This document shows positions 20,469 to 26,770 of a DNA stretch of 64,000 bases, in pieces. Position numbers and translations under genes: made by a program. Under the pieces are notes generated by a model. It searched no databases. It saw only the letters and a list, made by a program, of their open reading frames with translations, and was not told the DNA's origin. This DNA is from JABFRG01 sp046351415 (GTDB lineage Bacteria; Myxococcota_A; Polyangia; Polyangiales; Polyangiaceae), in NCBI GenBank assembly GCA_046351415.1, contig JAXLYO010000012.1:148686-212685 (forward strand). The letters are read 5' to 3'. How positions within the stretch are numbered: position 1 is the first letter of the stretch; each line of letters opens with the position of its first letter.

Positions 20469-20698
20469 GTGAGTTCCTTTCGGGAGATGTCCCCGGTAGT
20501 GGCCGCGATGGTGGAGTGTGATGGCGCGGTGCTGCTGTGAATTGCATCGCTCGTGCCGCGTCGCGCGGAGCGGAACTCACGATCTCGCTCACGTGATGAC
20601 TTGCCTTTCGCGGCGCCGACCATCAACTGTGGAAACGTCGCTAACACGATTGTTGTACGAGTCGGGACACGTGTCGCTGCCCGCGCTACAAGGCGCGG

Positions 20699-21832
20699 TC
20701 ACGAAGCGGGAGAGATCGCCGGCAACGCGAGCCTCGTCGTCCAAGCCAGCGCTCGATTGCCGATGGACGCCCCTTGCAAGCGAAGCCGGAGCCACGCGAT
20801 GAGGTGCGGCATCAGCCGAGGGAACATGTTGGCAGCACAATGATCGCCCTTCTCCACGATCCACGCTCGCGCATTCACAACGGTGGAAAATACACGGGTC
20901 TCGGCCTGTGGAATGTAGGGGTCACCGGCGCCGTTGAGGGCAAGCAGGGGTGACGAGACGGCCCCTTCGAGCAGCGGCCGCAGGGAAAAGGCCTGAAGCA
21001 TTGCATTCGATTCTTCCGGGGTGGGCATAGCGGAAAATCCCATGGCATTCGCGACGATACCCGTCATGCCGTTGGGAAGGGCTGCCAGGTACTCCTTGTC
21101 GATGCGGACGTACCCAACGGGACCTCCGATATCGATCGCGCAGTCGACCGTGTTGCGGAGGGCGAGCTTTGCGGCCCAGTGCCCACCAAAGCTGATGCCG
21201 AGGATGCCTCGCTTGACGGAGCCCAAGGGCGCGAGGTTGTCGAGTATGCCCTCGTACACCTCGTGCGAACGGGGAGACATGACTCCGCCGGTTTCTCCAG
21301 TCCCGGGCATGTCGATCGCCACGACGCGCACGCCGCCGAGCTTGACCAGCAAGGTCGCGAGCCTGTGAAGCTCCATCTTGTACGTATCGACGCCGCCCGA
21401 GAGGAGGACGACAGGAAGTTTGTCAGCGGCGCTCACATGTAGCGGTGAGAAGAAGTGCGCGGGGACGTGCTGCACGCCGTCCGTCGTCCGGATCGAAAAC
21501 TCGAGTCGTTCGAACGCGCACGGAAACGAAGGTGACGCGCGCACGTAGCACTCGACTTGTTTGCGGAGCGCTTCACGACGACTTTCGGTGCACGCGACTG
21601 GAAATCGCGCCGCGCCGTAGAGAGCAGCCGCAAGAAGCCACCGATCCTCGAGCTCGGCAGAGCGAGCTTCCTTCGACCATTCGTGGGTCCAACCACCTGG
21701 CCCATCGGACCATGCGTCCGTGATGGCGTCCTGCATACGGAGAATGGTTGCGCGAGGGATCCCCCACTTGTTCATTTGCGCGGCCCGCTCCGTGAACAGG
21801 TCTTGTGGATCGAGTGGAAATGCGAACATCAT
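20699..21832 (-). CDS. Alpha/beta hydrolase, FrsA/DUF1100-like
   Basis: This protein of about 377 residues is an alpha/beta-hydrolase. The nucleophile elbow GISFGG carries the catalytic serine, and the preceding strands read VVLLSGGVD and VVAIDMPGTGET, as in FrsA-type esterases. No signal peptide is seen. AAGGAG lies three bases before the ATG at 21832 and six before the next ATG at 21829; the second spacing is better, so the start may be 21829. The TetR gene starts only 13 bases away on the other strand, so it probably controls this gene. The substrate is unknown. Confidence 0.85.
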   Translation of the reverse strand: MMFAFPLDPQDLFTERAAQMNKWGIPRATILRMQDAITDAWSDGPGGWTHEWSKEARSAELEDRWLLAAALYGAARFPVACTESRREALRKQVECYVRASPSFPCAFERLEFSIRTTDGVQHVPAHFFSPLHVSAADKLPVVLLSGGVDTYKMELHRLATLLVKLGGVRVVAIDMPGTGETGGVMSPRSHEVYEGILDNLAPLGSVKRGILGISFGGHWAAKLALRNTVDCAIDIGGPVGYVRIDKEYLAALPNGMTGIVANAMGFSAMPTPEESNAMLQAFSLRPLLEGAVSSPLLALNGAGDPYIPQAETRVFSTVVNARAWIVEKGDHCAANMFPRLMPHLIAWLRLRLQGASIGNRALAWTTRLALPAISPAS

Positions 21833-21845
21833 TCTCTCCTTCGCG

Positions 21846-22520
21846 ATGACTATGAAGCGCTCCCCGAAGGCGACGACTCGTGTTTCCGAGTGGCTGAAAA
21901 AGACCCCGATTTTGCCGAGGAAACGCCCCGCCCAGGAGCGCTCACGGGCGGTCGTGGACGCGATTTTGGGCGGTGCTGCTCGCATTCTGGAACAGGGCGG
22001 CGCACTCGACACGAACCGTGTCGCGAAGGCCGCCGGCGTCAGCATCGGAACGCTCTACCAATACTTTCCGAACAAGGAGGCGATCCTCGGCCGGCTCGTC
22101 GAACAGTTCGTGGACCGAAAGACTGGGCTCGTCCGCCAACGCATCGACGAGGCGGCCTCGATGAGCTTCGAGCGGAGAGTGGAGGTCATCATCGACGCTC
22201 TCATCGAACGCAAGCGTAGCGACCGTCTCGAGGACTTCATTCTCGAGCTCTTCTTGCGGTACGCGGATGCCGATACGCTCCGTTCCGTCGATGAGCGCCT
22301 CGTCAGTGTCGTGCGCGAAGCCCTCGCTGCCTCACGTGAGAAAACGCGCCCGCTCGACGCGGAATTGGTGGCGTTCGTCCTCGTCCAGGCGACGAGAGGA
22401 GTCCTCGTCGCCGCCAAGCTGGAGCGACCCGAGCTCCTTCACCAGACTGCGTTTCGTGAAGAACTCGTTCGCTTGGTGCAGGGGTATTTGGCACCGCGCG
22501 TGGAACACGACCGCTCGTGA
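21846..22520 (+). CDS. TetR-family transcriptional regulator
   Basis: This 224-residue repressor-type protein has the TetR helix-turn-helix near residues 45-75 (DTNRVAKAAGVSIGTLYQYFPNKEAIL, quoted in parts: VAKAAGVSIGTLYQYF), which is close to the family consensus, followed by an all-helical ligand domain. The two ATGs at 21846 and 21852 are both possible starts; the residues before about 25 are outside the domain, so a later start such as the TTG at 21908 is also possible. Divergence from the hydrolase gene suggests that it represses that gene and itself, responding to a hydrolase substrate. No clear operator palindrome fits in the 13-base gap. Confidence 0.88.
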   Translation: MTMKRSPKATTRVSEWLKKTPILPRKRPAQERSRAVVDAILGGAARILEQGGALDTNRVAKAAGVSIGTLYQYFPNKEAILGRLVEQFVDRKTGLVRQRIDEAASMSFERRVEVIIDALIERKRSDRLEDFILELFLRYADADTLRSVDERLVSVVREALAASREKTRPLDAELVAFVLVQATRGVLVAAKLERPELLHQTAFREELVRLVQGYLAPRVEHDRS

Positions 22521-22539
22521 GTTGCCGTTCGCGCTAGGG

Positions 22540-23805
22540 CTAGTCTTCGCGGCGCGAACGACGATGCGCGAGCAGAAAGCCAAGGAGACAGAGTCCGACG
22601 CCGATGCTCGCCGTGCTTGCGCTCTCCGCTGTGCTTGGCAATCCAAGCGAACAGCTCGTCGTAGAACCGAGCGCTTCGTCGCGACCTTGCGGGGAGCCCG
22701 AGGGAGTCGTCGCGGGCGGGGTAGCCCCGCTACCTGGTAGCGGCGCGCTGCAGCGTGTGCCCAGGTTGTCCGTCGCGCTCTCCGCCGTCGGCGGGTTGCT
22801 GAGGGATCGGGCGACTCCGTCTTCAGTGACGAGCGCAAACATGGGCGCTTGGCCATAGCCGCCGCCCATGACGACGAGGCACGCGTTCGGGGTGCAGGTT
22901 GCATCGCGCGGGAAGGGGCCACCAAACTTTCCAGATTTGGTGAGCGCGCCTTCGTTGTCGCGAAGCTCGAAGGCGTTGTTGCCGTCCGGAGTGGCATAGA
23001 CGATGAAGGTGCCTTTCGTCCTCGCCGCGACGGCGACGGGCCCGGCTGCGTCGACCGTGTAGAGGGGAGTACTGGGCCCAGAAGCGTGGAGGCGACGTAC
23101 GGAGGCCCTCTTCGTGTCTGCGTTCGTGGTGACGACGAGCCCGCTGGCAGCGCCCTGGACACGAGGGTCGACACCCGACAGAGCGACGTCTTGCTCCGAA
23201 CCGTCTGCGAGCGCGATGCGCGCAACGATTTCGTCTTCCTTGGCGAAGAACGAGTAGTGACTACCTGCACCACCGCCGACGGCGATGAGGCGATCGCCCG
23301 GAAGCGCCGTCTTGCTTGTTTCGATGACGTGCTCGACGCCGGTATCGTCGAAGAAGGAGCGCTCGAGCACGCCTTTGCACAGCGATGCGCGGTTCCAGCC
23401 GCCGGCCACGCGGGAAAGGGTTCCACTGCACGCGTGCTTCACACGGGTGGGAAGCATACCGCCATTGGCGTCCATCGCGACGAGCTCGTACTCGAGCACG
23501 CCGTTCGTGTACGTGGGATGCTCCGCCAGGAAGCGCGCCGGGCCGGAGGCGCTGCCAGTGAGAAGTACAGGACTCGCCTTGGCGACGGTCGTTGCCGAAC
23601 TGAGAATCGTCTGCAAGTAGCCTTCACCGTTTTGTCCATCGAGACGAACGTGGGCCACGAAGTGGTCGCCGACCCCGAGGACCGACGGCTCGCCGTAGTA
23701 CGGAATGCAGGCATCGGCGGACCTTTCGGCGCCGACAAGCGCCACCGCCGCGAACGCAGAGAGGAGGGGAAGGAGGGGGAGGCGAGAGAATCCACCGAGG
23801 CTCAT
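22540..23805 (-). CDS. Secreted protein with C-terminal membrane anchor
   Basis: This 421-residue protein has a signal peptide (LPLLSAFAAVALVGAERSADA) with likely cleavage after ADA, a beta-rich body with GDHFVAHVRLDGQ-type strands, and a C-terminal hydrophobic helix followed by HRRSRRED. The order linker, helix, arginine cluster resembles the C-terminal sorting tails of myxobacterial surface proteins, though I see no MYXO-CTERM cysteine motif. I recognise no catalytic domain. The start ATG at 23805 directly precedes the signal peptide; longer in-frame versions would add unlikely residues. It is convergent with the TetR gene and follows the serine protease on the same strand, 154 bases downstream. 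Confidence 0.7.
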   Translation of the reverse strand: MSLGGFSRLPLLPLLSAFAAVALVGAERSADACIPYYGEPSVLGVGDHFVAHVRLDGQNGEGYLQTILSSATTVAKASPVLLTGSASGPARFLAEHPTYTNGVLEYELVAMDANGGMLPTRVKHACSGTLSRVAGGWNRASLCKGVLERSFFDDTGVEHVIETSKTALPGDRLIAVGGGAGSHYSFFAKEDEIVARIALADGSEQDVALSGVDPRVQGAASGLVVTTNADTKRASVRRLHASGPSTPLYTVDAAGPVAVAARTKGTFIVYATPDGNNAFELRDNEGALTKSGKFGGPFPRDATCTPNACLVVMGGGYGQAPMFALVTEDGVARSLSNPPTAESATDNLGTRCSAPLPGSGATPPATTPSGSPQGRDEALGSTTSCSLGLPSTAESASTASIGVGLCLLGFLLAHRRSRRED

Positions 23806-23915
23806 GAGCCCCCTCACTGCAGGTGCTGTGCCACTTCGATCCGTTGTGTAACTAATGGAAATGTGAGCTTCAGCGTCTGAACAGGAACCTCGAAATGGCA
23901 CAGGTTGGCTCATGG

Positions 23916-23950
23916 GGCGCCGAGCAGCCATCGAGGGGTCGCTCGGCGCC
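23916..23950 (-). terminator. Strong hairpin after the serine protease gene
   Basis: GGCGCCGAGC (23916-23925) and GCTCGGCGCC (23941-23950) are exact complements around a 15-base loop, ten bases past the protease stop (minus strand). No T run follows, so it may act with Rho or protect the 3' end. Confidence 0.5.
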
Positions 23951-23959
23951 GCTCCCCCG

Positions 23960-24694
23960 TCAGTCGAGGACGAACGAGCGCACCGCGCTCATGCCGAAGT
24001 AGGTCGCCTCGTTTTGCGAAACGATCGACCCCACGACCCTCCCTTGCGCATCGAAGAGCGGACCGCCGCTGTCTCCGAGGACGGTGTTCGTGCCCGTGAG
24101 GAAGATCTTGAACGTCGAAGAGCTTCCGGCCTGCGAGAGCTTACCAGAGGTATCGACCTTCTTCATGCTCCAGCCGGCGGGAGAGCTGCCGGGCCGAGAG
24201 TTCGTATAGAAGGAGAGAGAAGGTACCGACTTGCCGTTCTTGGCCGTGTAGTCTGCATCGATCAGCCGAACCGTGGCGGCGCCCGCAGGCGCGCTCACGT
24301 TGATCTTGGCGACGTCGCGATCGCGGAGCATGGACCCGAGGGCGCACGAGTGCGCGTTGCAGCCGAGAGATGCTTTCGTGACGACGTTCCAGGCCTGGAT
24401 ACGTTGGTCAGAGAACCCGGGGTTCGAGAGGGCGTTGGGGAAGCAGTGTGAAGCTGTGATCAGCGAAGAGCGAGAAACGAGAAAGCCGGTGCACCTGCGT
24501 GTGACGGTGCTTCCGTCCTTCTCCTTCCAGTCGATCTGGACGTGGTACACGGCGGACGAGTCCGTGAGGTTCGAAGAATCGACGCTCTCTTCTTCCTCTG
24601 CGCTAGCGCAACCAACGGAAGAGAAGATGGCGACCAGCATGCCGGTCGTCAAAGGCAACCAATGACTCTTGGCCGAACCGCGGAATACGTTCAT
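23960..24694 (-). CDS. Trypsin-like serine protease lipoprotein (S1 family)
   Basis: This 244-residue enzyme has an N-terminal lipobox (SSVGC, Cys29) followed by an acidic linker EEEES and a single S1 peptidase domain. The catalytic triad is visible: His83 in TASHC, Asp127 in RDRDVAK and Ser209 in GDSGGPL. The Cys pairs around residues 68-84 and 112-117 fit S1 disulfides. It should be tethered to the envelope and cleave proteins on the periplasmic or outer face. The ATG at 24694 is preceded by AAAGGG. A long upstream in-frame extension is not needed. The 223-base gap upstream of it (24695-24917) shows no other gene. Confidence 0.88.
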   Translation of the reverse strand: MNVFRGSAKSHWLPLTTGMLVAIFSSVGCASAEEEESVDSSNLTDSSAVYHVQIDWKEKDGSTVTRRCTGFLVSRSSLITASHCFPNALSNPGFSDQRIQAWNVVTKASLGCNAHSCALGSMLRDRDVAKINVSAPAGAATVRLIDADYTAKNGKSVPSLSFYTNSRPGSSPAGWSMKKVDTSGKLSQAGSSSTFKIFLTGTNTVLGDSGGPLFDAQGRVVGSIVSQNEATYFGMSAVRSFVLD

Positions 24695-24917
24695 TGTGAC
24701 CCTTTCAGTTTGAGCAGCGGCGCCGTCTGCACCGCGTGCAGGACATAGAGCATCTGTCGTGCCACCACATGGGAGGGTCGCAATCACATCTACGCTGCGT
24801 GCTGGATGACTCCACTGGAATTCGCGCGCCAAAGCGCTGATGAGCGCACATTTCCTCCTGCTTTCGCGCCGATCCAGCGATGGATCGCAACTGTCTCAAG
24901 ATGCGTCGGTTGGCGCT

Positions 24918-26159
24918 TCAGTGTGCGTGCCACTTGCCGGCGGCGTCCTGCCATTCGATCTTCACGCCGTCGAACGTTTGACCGCTCTTGAGCCAAACGT
25001 CGAAGCGATTGCCCTTCGCGCGCGTGCGGCCGACCTTCGGCATGCCCGAGACGATGCGCCACTTCGTCGCGTCGGGGTGCACGTGAACCCGGTGCGGGCC
25101 CGCTTTGCTGTTCGTGCCTTTGGGCGTGTAGACGTGAATCTCGGGCTTGCCACCGCCGGCGCCTCCGCTGCTGCCGCCACCGCTCGAGCCGCCCCCGCCA
25201 CTCGGGTCATCGTCGACGTCGATGTCGTCCTCTTCGACGCTGGCGTCACCCGCATCTCCGGCGTCGCGGGACGCATCGCTCGAGGCATCGGCGCTCGCGT
25301 CGCCTGCATCCGTCCCCGCGGCATCGCTCGAACCGTCGCCGGCGGCCGCGGCGTCCGTCGACCCGTCCGCGCTCGAGGCCGCATCGTTGCCGGCTTCGCC
25401 GAGAGCGGAGCTGTCCGCAGCGCCGTCGCCTCCACCATCGAGGGCTGCGTTCTTCTCGTCCTGGCAGGCCTTCAGCAAGAACAAGATGAGCGCCAAGAGG
25501 GCGAGGAACGCGAGAGCCGCCAAGATCCAAGGCCAGACGGGCTTCTTCTTGCCATCGTCCTTCTTGCCATCGTCCTTTTTGTCGCTGCCGTTCTCGGCGT
25601 CGTCCTTGGGAGCCTCGGAGCCGCGAGGTTCCGTCATCGCGACGGCAGCACCCGAGGTGGCCGCCACGGCTGCGCCAGCGGCGGCAGCACCGAACAGATT
25701 GCCCCACGCCGCATGATCGTAGACGAACTGGCCTGGCTGCCCGCCGATCGTCCTCGGCGATGCACCCCAGTTGATGCATACGACCTTCTTCGTCCTCGGG
25801 TCGTAGAAATAGTTGGGTGAGCCAGCAGCTTCGATCGAAGGTACGGTGAAGGCGCTTCGGTACTTATGGTAGCCCGAGTGCACGTCCGCGAACTCCTTCG
25901 CGACCTTCTTCAAGCACGCTTGAAAGTCTGCGATGGCGCTTTCGCATTCGGCTCCGTATTCAGTGCGCGCCTTCTCGAGCGGAACCAAGCCCGTCAGCTT
26001 CCATTCCACGCGCGTGGGTAGACTGTCGCTCCCCTCCGTCTCCGGTGTGAGGAGGCGCCCGCCAAACATGTGCGGCTCGTTCAGGTCGTTTGCGATCTTC
26101 CAGATGGACACGCCTCCGATGAGATTCGGAAGCCACGTCGCGTTTGCGTTGTCCGTCAT
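24918..26159 (-). CDS. Single-pass protein of the SrfB operon (SrfA-like layout)
   Basis: I do not recognise a family with certainty. The 413-residue protein has a soluble domain (1-175) with cysteines and NYFYDPRTKKVVCINWG, a Lys/Asp-rich stretch, one transmembrane helix (208-230), a long linker made mostly of Asp, Ala, Ser and Gly (231-332) and a small C-terminal beta domain (335-413, with VHVHPD and WLKSGQTFDG). SrfA proteins have a similar plan, but no diagnostic motif proves the link. Its ATG overlaps the stop of the 204-residue gene by ATGA, and that gene overlaps SrfB likewise, so the three are translated as a set. The linker and C-terminal domain should be outside the membrane. Confidence 0.7.
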   Translation of the reverse strand: MTDNANATWLPNLIGGVSIWKIANDLNEPHMFGGRLLTPETEGSDSLPTRVEWKLTGLVPLEKARTEYGAECESAIADFQACLKKVAKEFADVHSGYHKYRSAFTVPSIEAAGSPNYFYDPRTKKVVCINWGASPRTIGGQPGQFVYDHAAWGNLFGAAAAGAAVAATSGAAVAMTEPRGSEAPKDDAENGSDKKDDGKKDDGKKKPVWPWILAALAFLALLALILFLLKACQDEKNAALDGGGDGAADSSALGEAGNDAASSADGSTDAAAAGDGSSDAAGTDAGDASADASSDASRDAGDAGDASVEEDDIDVDDDPSGGGGSSGGGSSGGAGGGKPEIHVYTPKGTNSKAGPHRVHVHPDATKWRIVSGMPKVGRTRAKGNRFDVWLKSGQTFDGVKIEWQDAAGKWHAH

Positions 26160-26770
26160 GTCCGTACCTGGGCCTTTCGCTTGACGAGCCCGCTCGCGCG
26201 TACCCGACAGAGAAAACTCTCTGCTTCGACGATCTTCTCGCCTCGAAGATCTGCGCGTGCACTGCGTTCGTGGGCGTTCGAGTCGAAAACCCGTGCAGTT
26301 TCGATGTCTTCTACAGTGATGAGCTCGAGTTGCGTCGAGAGAATGCGGGCCAAGAGCGGAGCCGACTTCACGACCACTTCGCGCTCGATCTCTTTCCCGA
26401 AGCGATAAAACGCACGACTCACTTCGAAAGCGAGGAGCACTTTCGTGTCTTCTTCGACGCTCGCGCGAAAGTAGAAATTGAGCCCGGTCATGAACGCGAA
26501 TGCCGCGTCTGAATCGGCGAGCTTCGCGGCGCCGTCGCCCAAGAGCACGCGAAGGGGGAAGGCGCTGTCGCCTGGGCGCGCCTGGAGAATCGCGTCGTCG
26601 AGAACGTCCGAGAGCGTGAGGCGCTCGAGTGCAGCAGGGATGGCCCCGGCGGTTCCGGTCGACGCGACGGGGCTCGGTGCGCGCGTTACCTCACCGAATG
26701 CCGCACGAAATTTCGCGTCGTCGATGGAGCTCTTCAGCGCCGCGAGTACGCGATCGAGCACGTCGCTCAT
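26156..26770 (-). CDS. Hypothetical protein between SrfB and the membrane protein
   Basis: This 204-residue protein has no signal peptide or membrane helix and looks alpha-helical. I recognise no domain. Features are a Thr/Ala/Pro-rich linker around residues 30-45, a helical core (FAFMTGLNFYFRASVEEDTKVLLAFEVSR, quoted in parts: LNFYFRASVEED) and a basic C-terminus. Its ATG overlaps the SrfB stop (ATGA) and its own stop overlaps the next start in the same way, so a fixed ratio of the three proteins is likely. A role as adaptor between the SrfB ATPase and the membrane protein is inference from position only. Confidence 0.65.
   Translation of the reverse strand: MSDVLDRVLAALKSSIDDAKFRAAFGEVTRAPSPVASTGTAGAIPAALERLTLSDVLDDAILQARPGDSAFPLRVLLGDGAAKLADSDAAFAFMTGLNFYFRASVEEDTKVLLAFEVSRAFYRFGKEIEREVVVKSAPLLARILSTQLELITVEDIETARVFDSNAHERSARADLRGEKIVEAESFLCRVRASGLVKRKAQVRT

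Noticed and set aside
20465..20647. Minus-strand 60-residue ORF before the GGC peptide
   Set aside because: Composition is random-looking, it overlaps the peptide's ribosome site, and there is no motif.
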